NCBI GenBank assembly: GCA_017470345.1
Contig: JAFUEP010000030.1
Span: 1 to 64,000, forward strand
DNA from: Prevotella sp.
GTDB lineage: Bacteria > Bacteroidota > Bacteroidia > Bacteroidales > Bacteroidaceae
Reading direction: 5' to 3'
Length of the DNA stretch: 64,000 nt
A program made the translations under genes and the position numbers. Positions 9,486 to 17,569 of this stretch are shown piece after piece (position 1 is the first letter of the stretch; each line of letters opens with the position of its first letter). A model generated the notes under the pieces. The model was not told the origin of the DNA, searched no databases, and worked only from the letters and a program-made list of their open reading frames with translations.

Positions 9486-11867
9486 TTATTGTTTGACGAA
9501 GAACTCGCTGGGCCCGGCGGTGTAGAGGTTGCCGAAGTGGGCGGAGTTGACGATATGGACGTGCGAGCCGAGGGTGTGGCTGGCACAGTAGAGATAGAGG
9601 TCGCGGTAGGTCGTCGCAGGATTGTCGGCGACGTGGGTGAGCAGGTTGTGGGTGAAGCGGTTGCGCATCCACACGCCGAGGTCGCTGCTCCAGCTGTCGG
9701 CAAACGACTGCTCGTAGGCGCCGGCACCGCAGATGGCGAGCACGCTGGGGAGCCCCTCGAGGGGCTGGATGACATTATACGAATAGCAGGGCTCGGTGAT
9801 GACGAGCAGCTTGCGGTAGCAGCCCGCGGTCTGCATGGCGGCGACGGTCTGGCGCATGCGCTCATCTGAGAAACCCTGGCCGGTGGGGGCGTCGCACCAA
9901 AGAAACTCGTTGGCGCCGCTGACGGTCCGGCTGGTGCCGTGGCCGCTCCAGTAGAAGAGGACGTTCTGGCCGGCATCGCAGGGCAGCACGACGGGTGTCC
10001 GTTCGGTCTTACGGCCCAGAAGGATGTCGCTGATGTCGGCTGCGGTGAGCGCGGCGTTGTCGTAGTCGGCGACGGCTCCCTCGAGCAGGTTGGGCCCTCC
10101 GTCCTCGCTGCGTACGATGCCGGGCGCGGGGTTCCTCGGGTCGGAGGCGAGGGCCTTGTCGAGGATGAGGATGATGTGGTCGTCGTCAAAGCCGTTCTGC
10201 TTCAGATGCCGGTAGACGCTGAGCACGTCGGCCTGATGGCGGTAGTTGCTCCAGCCGGCAGAGCCTTGCACGAGCACGGCATACTGGTCGGTCAGCGGGG
10301 CATAGCTGATGGCGACGTTCTGATTCTGGGCCTCACGCTCGAAGGCTGCCTCGGCGCTGGCCATGTTCCAGTTCCAGGCGGCCAGCGTGGCGCCGGTGCG
10401 GTGGGAGCCGTCGCTGCTGAGGTAGTTGAGGTGGGTCACCCGTCCGTCGCGGATCTGCCAGTGAACGTAAGTGGAATGTAGCGCCGTGGTGTAGCTCTCC
10501 GCATCGAAGCGGATGTCGCCAGAGGCCCCTATGAAGTCCATCAGCTGACCCTGCTCCAGGGCGTTGAGATAGAGCTCCATGCCGGTGGCGCTCCAGGCCG
10601 CTCCGCTGAGCTGCTGCACCTGGGGGGTGGTGAGGGTGATGACAGCGTCGTTGAATTGAGAATTGAGAACTGAGAACTGAGAATTATTTTGCACGGTGGG
10701 GTTATGCTCCACGTAGCTGGCGGCGAAGGCTGCGAGCATGAGGGCGTCGTAGAACTTGCACTCGGCGAAGGTGGGCTTCGTGCCGAACTTCTCCTCGTAG
10801 CTGAGCTCGAAGCCGGTGGTGGGGTCGGCGTAGGGCGAAAAGCCCTGATAGTATTTCAGCAGCACCCTGTCCTGGTCGCTGAGGGCTGCCAGACTCTCGT
10901 CGGTGAGGCCCGTGAAGGCGAAATAGGTGCGGGCCAGCGACTCATACAACATCAGCTCGCCTTCATCGGCGGTGTCGAGGTCGCCGCCCAGGAAGTCGAC
11001 CTTCTGGCGGGCCATCTCGCAGAGCTGCTCGGTGGTCTCCACGACACAGAACTGCGTGATGTGCGCCCCCACAAGAAGCAGGGTCCACAGGCCGACGCGC
11101 TCCTTCAGGTCGGCATAGTAGTCATGCGCCGTGGTGCGCAGACCCTCGGTGCTGGCATACCTATATACGCTGCGCAAGGGTATGCCCAGCTCCTCGGCCT
11201 GGAAGGGCGCCCAGTCGCAGAAGGTCTGGCCGTAGGCATCGTCGGGAGCAAAGAGGACGGCGAAGTTGCCGTCGTCATCGTCCTGCGCCTTCTTGTAGCT
11301 GATGTAGGAGGCAAAGATGTTCATGAGCACCTCGCTGAAGGCTACGTCGGTCTCAGTGAGCGACCAGAGGAAGGGCTCCTTGTTCTCCACGCCGGCCGTG
11401 CCAACGGAGAAGCGGCGGACGACCTCCTCGCTGGTGGCCGTCGGGGCGATGACGGGCTTGTGGGTCTTCTGGCAGGCCGGCGCCAGCAGCGCCACACTCT
11501 CGTTGCCGAAGGGTCCGATGACGGCCATGACGTCGTCGCGATGGGCCAGTTCCGTGCCGAGCTGGGCCATGTCCTCGGTCAGCTCGTCGTGCCACTCCAG
11601 CTTCAGCCCGATGCAGAGCGTGTCGTGCAGCTGTGCCTCGTGCAGGTTCTGGAGGAACCACTCTGCGGTACGCTCGAAGCGGGCCTTCGTGGCGGCGTCG
11701 GCACTCGTCGGGGCCACCACCGCCACCGTCTTCTCCACCCAACGGCGCGACTGCAGGTAGACAATCGTGTCGTCCTCCTGACGGCAGGACGTGAGAATTG
11801 TAGAAAGGAGGACGGCATATATTGCGCACAGCAACACTCCCCAGCTTTTTATTCTTAATGTCAGCAT
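9486..11867 (-). CDS. Binding-protein/legumain (C13) peptidase fusion lipoprotein
   Basis: A 793-residue lipoprotein. The start at 11867 is chosen because it gives a signal sequence with lipobox LTSC; a longer frame adds 22 unlikely residues. Residues of roughly 35-400 form a type-1 periplasmic binding (LIVBP-like) domain: VIGPFGNESVALLAPAC and HKPVIAPTATSEE are family hallmarks. Residues of roughly 520-793 form a C13 peptidase domain: YAVLVQGSAGWSNYRHQADV matches legumain, the catalytic His is in SGHG (about 643) and the catalytic Cys in TEPCYSYN (about 694). Legumains cleave after Asn or Asp. A ligand-binding lobe joined to such a protease on the cell surface suggests sensing coupled to proteolysis. 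A heptamer array (10653-10687) encodes about 12 residues between the domains. Confidence 0.82.
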   Translation of the reverse strand: MLTLRIKSWGVLLCAIYAVLLSTILTSCRQEDDTIVYLQSRRWVEKTVAVVAPTSADAATKARFERTAEWFLQNLHEAQLHDTLCIGLKLEWHDELTEDMAQLGTELAHRDDVMAVIGPFGNESVALLAPACQKTHKPVIAPTATSEEVVRRFSVGTAGVENKEPFLWSLTETDVAFSEVLMNIFASYISYKKAQDDDDGNFAVLFAPDDAYGQTFCDWAPFQAEELGIPLRSVYRYASTEGLRTTAHDYYADLKERVGLWTLLLVGAHITQFCVVETTEQLCEMARQKVDFLGGDLDTADEGELMLYESLARTYFAFTGLTDESLAALSDQDRVLLKYYQGFSPYADPTTGFELSYEEKFGTKPTFAECKFYDALMLAAFAASYVEHNPTVQNNSQFSVLNSQFNDAVITLTTPQVQQLSGAAWSATGMELYLNALEQGQLMDFIGASGDIRFDAESYTTALHSTYVHWQIRDGRVTHLNYLSSDGSHRTGATLAAWNWNMASAEAAFEREAQNQNVAISYAPLTDQYAVLVQGSAGWSNYRHQADVLSVYRHLKQNGFDDDHIILILDKALASDPRNPAPGIVRSEDGGPNLLEGAVADYDNAALTAADISDILLGRKTERTPVVLPCDAGQNVLFYWSGHGTSRTVSGANEFLWCDAPTGQGFSDERMRQTVAAMQTAGCYRKLLVITEPCYSYNVIQPLEGLPSVLAICGAGAYEQSFADSWSSDLGVWMRNRFTHNLLTHVADNPATTYRDLYLYCASHTLGSHVHIVNSAHFGNLYTAGPSEFFVKQ
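10653..10687. repeat. Heptamer array inside the legumain gene
   Basis: Five 7-bp units (GAATTGA x2, GAACTGA x2, GAATTAT) lie inside the coding sequence and are read in frame on the minus strand as a Ser/Gln/Phe/Asn-rich linker. The minus strand of this unit has no stop codon in any frame, which explains why it is tolerated there. Confidence 0.8.
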
Positions 11868-11927
11868 TTCAATAATTTCTATAGCGGTAGCAAATTCTTC
11901 ACTTTCACTTTTACATGTTCTTTCTTT

Positions 11928-12046
11928 TATCACGAATTAGAGGATTATCGAATTATTCTATTGCGCAGCACATTCTCAAATTCTCAAATTCGTGATAAGA
12001 ATTATCGTTTCTATTGCGCAGCACATTCTCAAATTCGTGATAAGAA
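11928..12046. promoter_or_regulatory. Repeated boxes between the two binding-protein genes
   Basis: The spacer holds a direct repeat of about 40 bp (11956-12002 and 12009-12046; the first copy has an extra 8 bp). Each copy contains TTGCGCAG (11961 and 12014) and ends in AATTCGTGATAA (11987-11998 and 12032-12043). An inverted copy, TTATCACGAATT, lies at 11928-11939. TTGCGCAG is also the core of the paired operator at 13209 and 14943. This could be a second regulator-binding region before the legumain gene, or a terminator/processing site. Confidence 0.45.
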
Positions 12047-12048
12047 CA

Positions 12049-13131
12049 TTACTTCCCTTCCCTCCTGACAGCTTCTTCGTGGATGGCATTGAGCCGGGCC
12101 TCGTCGGGCACATCTGCGAGTGCCCACTCCCAGTACTTCATCACCTCGGTATAGCCGTCGGACAGACCCAGCACCTGGTGCTTGGGCATGCCCTCGGGAC
12201 TGAGCCACTGCCCGATGCAGCGCATGATGGCGCGGTCGATGTGTTTCACCGCCGTGAAAGGTGTGAAATAGGCATGGTCGTCGGCGTCGATGCCTATCAT
12301 GAGGAAAGGCCACCTCATGGTCATGTTCAGACGGCTGAACGTGTTGAATGCACCGCCGCATACCGGCACGAGGTAGCTGAAGTCATCGGCGCCCCACTCA
12401 TCTATCAGGCGCATGGCCGTGGTGTCGGCGATGCTGAAGCCGCCGTCCACGCGGTCGCTCAGGTAGACGGTGCGCAGCACTCTCTTCACCCGCTGTCCGG
12501 AGGACGCTGCATCGCCAGCGGCAAAGCCGTCGGCAAAGCCCTGCATGGCCTCGGCCACCGAGGCGATGTGGGGGTTGGCACCCACCAGCACCACCTTGGC
12601 CTCGTCCAGCGCGGTGAGTGCGCCCGCCTCGTACATGGCGCCGTAGTAGGGCATATAGAGCGTCGAGCCCTTGCCTTCAAGGGGCGTGGGTGTCTCGAGA
12701 TAGAGCAGGTCGGCGCGGGGGTTGACCTCTAAACGATGGCTGTTGGCGCGAAGGTAACTGTCGTAGGCTGGCTGGGGTACGATGAAGAGGCGCCGCACGG
12801 TGTCGGTGGCTGCGCTCATCTGGCTGAACATCATCTCCAGATAGCGGATGCCCTCGTCCATACTCTGCGGCGACAGCTGCATGGTGCGCAGCCCGTAGGT
12901 CGTGGCCGCCCGCTCCACACTGGCATAGATCTGGTCGCAGTAGCGGCGGTCGCCCAGGTCGCCGGGCCCGTAGATGACGGTCACCAGGGGCACGGTGGTC
13001 GCCGTCTCCTCCGTCGGGTCCGCCATGTAGATGGTGTCGCCCTCTTTCGTGCAAGCCGCAGCTGCCAGCAGCAGCGCTGCCATGGGCACCGCCAGCATTG
13101 TGCTTATCTTCTTTCTGATCATTGCTTTCAT
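12049..13131 (-). CDS. BMP/PnrA-like substrate-binding lipoprotein
   Basis: The start at 13131 gives MKAMIRKKISTMLAVPMAAL and a Cys after LLAAAA, a lipoprotein signal; the mature form is about 340 residues. The fold-level pattern matches the BMP (basic membrane protein / PnrA) family: YYGAMYEAGALTAL, KVVLVGANPHI and QGFADGFAAG in the first lobe, then MIGIDADDHAYFTPFTAVKHID near the C-terminus. PnrA proteins bind purine nucleosides; other members bind quorum signals or lipids. No ABC permease or ATPase is nearby, so a sensory or presentation role is more likely than transport. The N-terminus after the Cys (TKEGDTIYM) resembles that of the next gene's product (RQEDDTIVY). It is the first gene after the AraC-type operator. 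Confidence 0.7.
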   Translation of the reverse strand: MKAMIRKKISTMLAVPMAALLLAAAACTKEGDTIYMADPTEETATTVPLVTVIYGPGDLGDRRYCDQIYASVERAATTYGLRTMQLSPQSMDEGIRYLEMMFSQMSAATDTVRRLFIVPQPAYDSYLRANSHRLEVNPRADLLYLETPTPLEGKGSTLYMPYYGAMYEAGALTALDEAKVVLVGANPHIASVAEAMQGFADGFAAGDAASSGQRVKRVLRTVYLSDRVDGGFSIADTTAMRLIDEWGADDFSYLVPVCGGAFNTFSRLNMTMRWPFLMIGIDADDHAYFTPFTAVKHIDRAIMRCIGQWLSPEGMPKHQVLGLSDGYTEVMKYWEWALADVPDEARLNAIHEEAVRREGK

Positions 13132-13149
13132 GATTTGACTTGATTTTTG

Positions 13150-13157
13150 CAAAATTA
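13150..13157 (-). promoter_or_regulatory. -7 box of the lipoprotein/legumain operon
   Basis: CAAAATTA, the complement of TAATTTTG, matches the Bacteroidota -7 consensus TAnnTTTG and lies about 20 bp before the first gene. No TTTG -33 element sits about 20 bp upstream, which suggests dependence on an activator. The paired motif at 13209-13238 begins 59 bp from the start of this box. Confidence 0.65.
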
Positions 13158-13208
13158 ATAAAATTTTGGTGTATATGAGGGGCGGCCACGACGAACCTTC
13201 CAAACTTG

Positions 13209-13238
13209 TTGCGCAGAAAACGAGGCTCTGCGCAGAAA
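13209..13238. promoter_or_regulatory. Paired TTGCGCAGAAA operator, operon copy
   Basis: TTGCGCAGAAA (13209-13219) and CTGCGCAGAAA (13228-13238) are direct repeats 19 bp apart. The same pair with the same spacing sits at 14943-14972 before the AraC-type regulator gene, and both begin exactly 59 bp from the start of the respective -7 box. Direct repeats about two helical turns apart are typical of AraC-family operators. Confidence 0.65.
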
Positions 13239-13315
13239 CCGCGTTTTTCTTGCGGAAACGTAGGACTGGAAAGGTTAAAAATGCCGCTAAACGGGATGTT
13301 TTGAATTATTTTTCG

Positions 13316-13323
13316 TACTTTTG
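13316..13323 (+). promoter_or_regulatory. -7 box of the six-helix membrane protein gene
   Basis: TACTTTTG matches TAnnTTTG, with TTTTG upstream at 13299-13303. It ends only four bases before the ATG at 13328, so the transcript would be leaderless or nearly so unless translation starts at the second Met (13361). Confidence 0.55.
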
Positions 13324-13327
13324 CGGC

Positions 13328-13939
13328 ATGGAAACAAAAGAGCAGAACAGCACCGCCACAATGGAGGCGGCTGAGAGTATCGGAAGCAAGTACAGGGTGG
13401 ACTATGTGGAGAGCGGACTGCCACGATGGCTTATCGAGGCAGCATTCGTCTGCATGATTTTGCAGGCCGCCATCGGCTGGTCGCCGCTGCTGAAGTGGAC
13501 TGAGGAGCACTGTCCCTGGCTGCAGGCTGTCGTGATGACCTTCGGCGCACTGGTGATGTATGTCGCACTGCTGCGTGGCTGCCGCAGGCTCTATCGTCCC
13601 TTCACGGCATGGTGGTGGGCGGTGGTTGCGCTCAACATCCTGGGATTCCTCTCCCTACCCTTCCCCAGCCTCGATGAGTATTTCGGACTGCCTGTGGCCG
13701 TAGCGTTGATGCTGGTCTATCTGCCTCTCGGCTGCCTGATAGCCTATTGCTATCGCGGACGGCTGCGGCAGGTGGGCATCTGGATGGCGCTCTACATCCT
13801 CGTCTCAAGCATCGTGCCCGTGCTGTGGTTCCTGCTGGGGGCGCCCGACTCTGATCTTGTCTATTGGATCATGGAGTTCTCCACCATAGGCGTCATCCTC
13901 GTCTATGCCTGGGTGCTACGCAGGGTATTGATAAAGTGA
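13328..13939 (+). CDS. Six-helix integral membrane protein, unknown function
   Basis: A 203-residue protein with about six hydrophobic helices (WLIEAAFVCMILQAAIGW; WLQAVVMTFGALVMYVALL; a WWWAVVALNILGFL segment; LPVAVALMLVYLPLGCLIAY; WMALYILVSSIVPVLWFLL; FSTIGVILVYAW). No family was recognised. The start at 13328 follows the promoter; ATG 13361 is an alternative that would allow a leader of normal length. It is divergent from the lipoprotein/legumain operon, so the paired operator at 13209-13238 may affect it too. It ends towards the AraC-type gene, with a 22-bp repeat array in between. Confidence 0.6.
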   Translation: METKEQNSTATMEAAESIGSKYRVDYVESGLPRWLIEAAFVCMILQAAIGWSPLLKWTEEHCPWLQAVVMTFGALVMYVALLRGCRRLYRPFTAWWWAVVALNILGFLSLPFPSLDEYFGLPVAVALMLVYLPLGCLIAYCYRGRLRQVGIWMALYILVSSIVPVLWFLLGAPDSDLVYWIMEFSTIGVILVYAWVLRRVLIK

Positions 13940-14059
13940 CGTAAATTCGGCGAATCCACACTGGCAAAAAACCGAAATATGTAATAATATTTCGCAATAT
14001 TTTTATCGTTATTTGCAACCGCCTGATATTCAAGCTATTTACAAAACGAAGACAAAGAA

Positions 14060-14147
14060 GCGGTACTTCTCGATGGGAAAAGCGGCACTTCTCGACACGA
14101 AAAGCGGCACTTCTCGACCCGGAAAGCGGCACTTCTCTTCGAGAAAG
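14060..14147. repeat. Four tandem copies of a 22-bp repeat
   Basis: Units at 14060-14081, 14082-14103, 14104-14125 and 14126-14147 share GCGGYACTTCTCGA...GAAA. 22 is not a multiple of three and no gene crosses it. It fills the space between two convergent genes. The core GCGGCACTT also occurs in the hairpin repeats after dnaB (21128-21209). Confidence 0.85.
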
Positions 14148-14167
14148 GCGGGCGGTGTAAACAAAAT

Positions 14168-14842
14168 TCACACTTGATCGGTTGGCGGTTCACTCTTTAC
14201 TTTTGACTTACCATTCGCCATGCGATACTGCACCGGCGTGATGCCGAGCCGTCGCTTCACCTCGGTCTGAAAGGTGCGGCGCCCCCCGAAGCCGGCCGCT
14301 GCTCCCACGGCCTCGATGGTCCAGTTCGGCTCTTCGCGCAGCAGGCGGCACCCCTCCAGGAAACGCTTCTCGTTGATATAGTCGCCCAAGCTGCTGTATT
14401 TCGGATGATTCTTGAAGAGCCCGCTGAGTCGTTTCTGCGTCAGCCCGAGGGCTGGGGCCAGCGTCTTCAGCGTCAGGCTGCGGTCGGTGAAGAGACGTCT
14501 CTCCTCCATCTGCCGGTCGAGCCACGCCAACAGCTCCACGTCAGTCATGTCGCTGGTCTGGCTGATGTGCTCACGCAACTGCCGCGTCTGTTGGTGCAAC
14601 TTCGTCACCTCATCCGGGATGTTGTCGCCTCGCAGGAAAGCATTTTCAAGGGCCTCTTCGCTGTCCTTCAACTTTTCCGTCAGCAACCTGTTCTGCTCGA
14701 GCAACGCATTTTGGTTTTCCACCAGTTTCGTGTTGGTAGAGATCATCTCCTTCGCAGTGACATTTTGCAGCACCACCGTGATGATAAAAGCTATCACCAA
14801 CACGATGACGATGGCAGCGATGAGTATCTGTGGCCCGGTCAT
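14168..14842 (-). CDS. Membrane-anchored AraC-type transcriptional regulator
   Basis: A 224-residue protein with one N-terminal membrane helix (ILIAAIVIVLVIAFIITVVL, residues 6-25), a coiled coil rich in Leu/Glu/Asn/Gln (about 30-90) and a C-terminal AraC/XylS double helix-turn-helix (about 120-210: LTLKTLAPALGLTQKRLSGLF, then WTIEAVGAAAGFGGRRTFQTEVKRRLGITPVQYR). No ligand-binding domain is present, so input must come through the membrane segment, the coiled coil or a partner. The paired TTGCGCAGAAA motif stands before its own promoter and before the 13.1-kb operon, implying autoregulation and control of that operon. Whether it stays membrane-bound when it binds DNA is unknown. Confidence 0.82.
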   Translation of the reverse strand: MTGPQILIAAIVIVLVIAFIITVVLQNVTAKEMISTNTKLVENQNALLEQNRLLTEKLKDSEEALENAFLRGDNIPDEVTKLHQQTRQLREHISQTSDMTDVELLAWLDRQMEERRLFTDRSLTLKTLAPALGLTQKRLSGLFKNHPKYSSLGDYINEKRFLEGCRLLREEPNWTIEAVGAAAGFGGRRTFQTEVKRRLGITPVQYRMANGKSKVKSEPPTDQV

Positions 14843-14883
14843 AGGAATGTGCAGTTTGATTGGTTAAAGAGTAAATCTGAGTG

Positions 14884-14891
14884 CAAAGATA
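14884..14891 (-). promoter_or_regulatory. -7 box of the AraC-type regulator gene
   Basis: CAAAGATA (complement TATCTTTG) matches TAnnTTTG and lies about 42 bp before the start codon. There is no -33 TTTG at the usual distance. The paired operator begins 59 bp from the start of the box, the same geometry as at 13150. Confidence 0.65.
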
Positions 14892-14942
14892 CACTTTCTT
14901 CCAAAGATTACGACTCCTTTTCCGCAAAATAACTGAGGATAA

Positions 14943-14972
14943 TTGCGCAGAAAGCCGGATATTGCGCAGAAA
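14943..14972. promoter_or_regulatory. Paired TTGCGCAGAAA operator, regulator copy
   Basis: Two exact copies of TTGCGCAGAAA (14943-14953, 14962-14972), direct repeats 19 bp apart, in the same orientation relative to the minus-strand gene as the copy at 13209-13238. Probable autoregulatory site of the AraC-type regulator. Between here and rpoD (to 15247) only AT-rich sequence and the rpoD promoter are seen. Confidence 0.65.
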
Positions 14973-15188
14973 CGGCTGACCACGCCCTACCGATTCTTGC
15001 TGATTTCTTTCCAATAGAACAGAACGTTGGGATATGCCTGCGGCGCACCATATCATATCCATGAATGTCCATGCAATGATTCATATATATTATTTTTGAG
15101 GCATTACATGGTTATTAATGTGTATAATACGTATTCGCAATTATCTGTTAAAAAAAAGTAACAAAAAGAAAAAAAATTGTCAACGAGG

Positions 15189-15218
15189 CTCTTAACTCCT
15201 AACTCTTTATTATCTTTG
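15189..15218 (+). promoter_or_regulatory. rpoD promoter with heptamer spacer
   Basis: TATCTTTG (15211-15218) is a consensus -7 box 29 bp before rpoD. The sequence just upstream is a heptamer run (CTCTTAA, CTCCTAA, CTCTTTA; 15189-15209) that occupies the normal spacer and leaves no TTTG at -33. Confidence 0.6.
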
Positions 15219-15247
15219 CAGGACGACTTAAAAAAAACTATACCAAA

Positions 15248-16111
15248 ATGAGGCAGCTGAAAATCACAAAATCGATTACAAATCGCGAGAGCGAATCTCT
15301 TGACAAGTACCTGCAGGAGATTGGTCGCGAGGAGATGATCAGCGTCGAGGAGGAAGTGGAGCTCGCACAGCGCATCAAGCGTGGCGACCACAAAGCCCTG
15401 GAGCGCCTGACCAAAGCCAACCTGAGGTTTGTCGTCTCGGTTGCCAAACAATATCAGAACCAAGGCCTCTCGCTGGCCGACCTCATCAACGAGGGCAACA
15501 TGGGGCTCATCAAGGCGGCTGAACGGTTCGACGAGACGCGCGGCTTCAAGTTCATCTCCTACGCCGTGTGGTGGATTCGCCAGTCCATCCTGCAGGCCAT
15601 TGCCGACCAGAGCCGCATCGTGCGCGTGCCGCTCAACCAGGCTGGCGCCGTCAGCAAGATCAACCGCGTGCTCAGCAAGTTTGAGCAGGAGAACGAGCGT
15701 CGCCCGTCGATTGACGAGATTTCAGAGAATGTCGACCTGCCTCACGAGAAGATCGAGGAGGCCCTGAATGCCAACACGCGCCACGTCTCGATGGATGCGC
15801 CCTTCGTCGACGGCGACGAGAACTCGCTGCTCGACGTGCTCGAGAACGAGAACTCGCCCCGCGCCGACCGCCAGCTGGTGCTGGAGTCACTCCGGGCCGA
15901 GATACAGCTGGCACTGAAGACGCTGAACGAGCGCGAGCGCAACATCATTGAGGCGTTCTACGGCTTGGGCACGCCCGAGCTGACCCTCGACGAGATTGGT
16001 CAGAAGTACGGTCTCACGCGCGAGCGCGTGCGTCAGATTAAGGAGAAAGCGATCCGCCGGCTGCGCAACAGCACGTCCAACAAGCTTCTGAAATCATACT
16101 TAGGACAATGA
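15248..16111 (+). CDS. rpoD: Primary RNA polymerase sigma factor RpoD
   Basis: 287 residues with regions 1.2 ([21 protein letters not shown]), 2 ([33 protein letters not shown]), 3 ([15 protein letters not shown]) and 4 ([25 protein letters not shown]). The lack of region 1.1 and the short length are normal for the Bacteroidota housekeeping sigma factor, which reads TTTG/TAnnTTTG promoters. A four-base overlap (ATGA) with the next gene suggests that the downstream secreted protein and RiPP-like module can be cotranscribed with it. The promoter spacer is a heptamer repeat. Confidence 0.97.
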   Translation: MRQLKITKSITNRESESLDKYLQEIGREEMISVEEEVELAQRIKRGDHKALERLTKANLRFVVSVAKQYQNQGLSLADLINEGNMGLIKAAERFDETRGFKFISYAVWWIRQSILQAIADQSRIVRVPLNQAGAVSKINRVLSKFEQENERRPSIDEISENVDLPHEKIEEALNANTRHVSMDAPFVDGDENSLLDVLENENSPRADRQLVLESLRAEIQLALKTLNERERNIIEAFYGLGTPELTLDEIGQKYGLTRERVRQIKEKAIRRLRNSTSNKLLKSYLGQ

Positions 16112-16674
16112 AACAGTTTATATATCAAGCACTCACGGCTGCCTTCATCCTCGCAGCCATCCCCTTCGCCAAGGCCGATGCCAAGCGCGTGGCCGTGCCC
16201 CAGGTCTACGTCTTCGGCATGGCGGCCTCGTTCAACGACAGCATCGTCTACTTCACTGACATCCAGACACTCGCCAACGCATGGGTCGACTCCAAGAGCC
16301 GCTTCCTGCAGAGCCGTGACATCTACTCCTATCAGCTGCGCGAGCATCTGGCACAGAAGCTGCAGATGCCCCATCGCACGTGCATCGTCTTCTATGCCGA
16401 GAAGCTGCAGAAGCTGCAGAAGAAGTATGACAAGCTGAAGCGCCTCTACGCCAACCCCAAGCCGGGAAGCCAGCAGTTCGACGTCAGGAGCCTGACCACG
16501 GCCGACTTCCGCTTCGAGGTCATCGACCTGAGCGACGAGATAGCCCTTGAGGAGCAGCAGGAAGCCGAGCTGGAACAGCAGAAACAGGAGCTGAAGGCGC
16601 AGAAGAAACAGAAGAAGCAGAAGAAGTCAGCGTCTAAAGAAAAGAAGGAGCCGGAGCGTGGAAAGACGGAATAG
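16108..16674 (+). CDS. Secreted protein with Lys/Gln-rich tail, unknown
   Basis: 188 residues with a signal peptide ([17 protein letters not shown]). The central part ([20 protein letters not shown]...[18 protein letters not shown]...[12 protein letters not shown]) is conserved-looking but was not assigned to a family. The C-terminal 45 residues are a charged helix with repeated QKKQKKQKK, likely nucleic-acid- or surface-binding, or disordered. It starts within the rpoD stop (ATGA) and overlaps the next gene by 17 bp. Confidence 0.7.
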   Translation: MKQFIYQALTAAFILAAIPFAKADAKRVAVPQVYVFGMAASFNDSIVYFTDIQTLANAWVDSKSRFLQSRDIYSYQLREHLAQKLQMPHRTCIVFYAEKLQKLQKKYDKLKRLYANPKPGSQQFDVRSLTTADFRFEVIDLSDEIALEEQQEAELEQQKQELKAQKKQKKQKKSASKEKKEPERGKTE

Positions 16675-17569
16675 CCATCACTTCACAATCGCCGACCACA
16701 CGGTCTGCCTACGCTTCGCCGACTCTGAGGCCAACTCCATGCAGCTGCTGCCCTCCTTCGCAGCCTTCACCACGACGCCGTCCAAGGACGACGCGATGGT
16801 TCCCTTCTTCACACTGACCGTCGACGACAGCCTGCGGCCAGCACGCAAGGACGACAAGCAGCTGGTGCGTAAGTTCGACACGGGCAACGGCGACACCCTC
16901 GTCTATCTGCTCAACGACGGCGGCTATCAGTACATCATCCGCGACGTCTACGACCGCGACTGCTGCCTGCTCATCACCAACAAGGACTTCACCGTCTGCC
17001 GTTGCGCCCTCAACGGCGACTGGACCATGCGCTCCTTCGGACTCAACGACGCCTTGATGCTCATCTATGCCTTCCGCGGAGCGTTCTGCCAGACGCTACT
17101 CATCCATGCCTCCACCATCCGCCTGGGCGACTATGGCTACCCCTTCACAGCCAAGAGCGGCACGGGCAAGTCGACCCACTCGGCCCTCTGGATGAAGCAC
17201 ATCGAGGGCGCCGAGCTGATGAACGACGACAACCCCATCATACGCCTCATCGACCGCCAGCCCTTCATCTACGGATCGCCATGGAGCGGCAAGACGCCCT
17301 GTTATCGCAACATCCGCGCACGCCTGGGAGCCGTCACGCTCATCGATCGCGCCCCACAAAACAGCATCGAGCGCCTTGCGCCCGTCCAGGCCTTTGCCAC
17401 GCTGCTGCCCGCCTGCTCGTCGATGAAGTGGGACGCCACGATCTACAATCACCTCTGCGATGCCGTCACGCGCATCGTCGAGACCACGCCCATCTACACC
17501 CTCCACTGCCTCCCCGACGAGGAGGCCGCACGCCTATGCCACAAGACTCTGACCGCCGACAAGGGATGA
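16658..17569 (+). CDS. HPr kinase-like P-loop protein (RiPP-associated type)
   Basis: 303 residues starting on GTG inside the previous gene. The C-terminal half has an HPr kinase/PEP-carboxykinase fold signature: P-loop AKSGTGKSTHSALW (GKS at 170-172), acidic LMNDDNP (188-193) and GSPWSGKT (207-213). The N-terminal half lacks the HprK regulator domain. Such orphan HprK-like proteins occur with PqqD proteins and peptidases in peptide-maturation clusters, which fits the next two genes. It ends with an ATGA overlap with the peptidase-like gene. Kinase activity and substrate are unproven. Confidence 0.75.
   Translation: MERRNSHHFTIADHTVCLRFADSEANSMQLLPSFAAFTTTPSKDDAMVPFFTLTVDDSLRPARKDDKQLVRKFDTGNGDTLVYLLNDGGYQYIIRDVYDRDCCLLITNKDFTVCRCALNGDWTMRSFGLNDALMLIYAFRGAFCQTLLIHASTIRLGDYGYPFTAKSGTGKSTHSALWMKHIEGAELMNDDNPIIRLIDRQPFIYGSPWSGKTPCYRNIRARLGAVTLIDRAPQNSIERLAPVQAFATLLPACSSMKWDATIYNHLCDAVTRIVETTPIYTLHCLPDEEAARLCHKTLTADKG

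Noticed and set aside
9486..11933. Start of the legumain fusion at 11933
   Set aside because: The extra 22 residues precede a clean lipoprotein signal starting at 11867 and are charged, so the internal Met is preferred.
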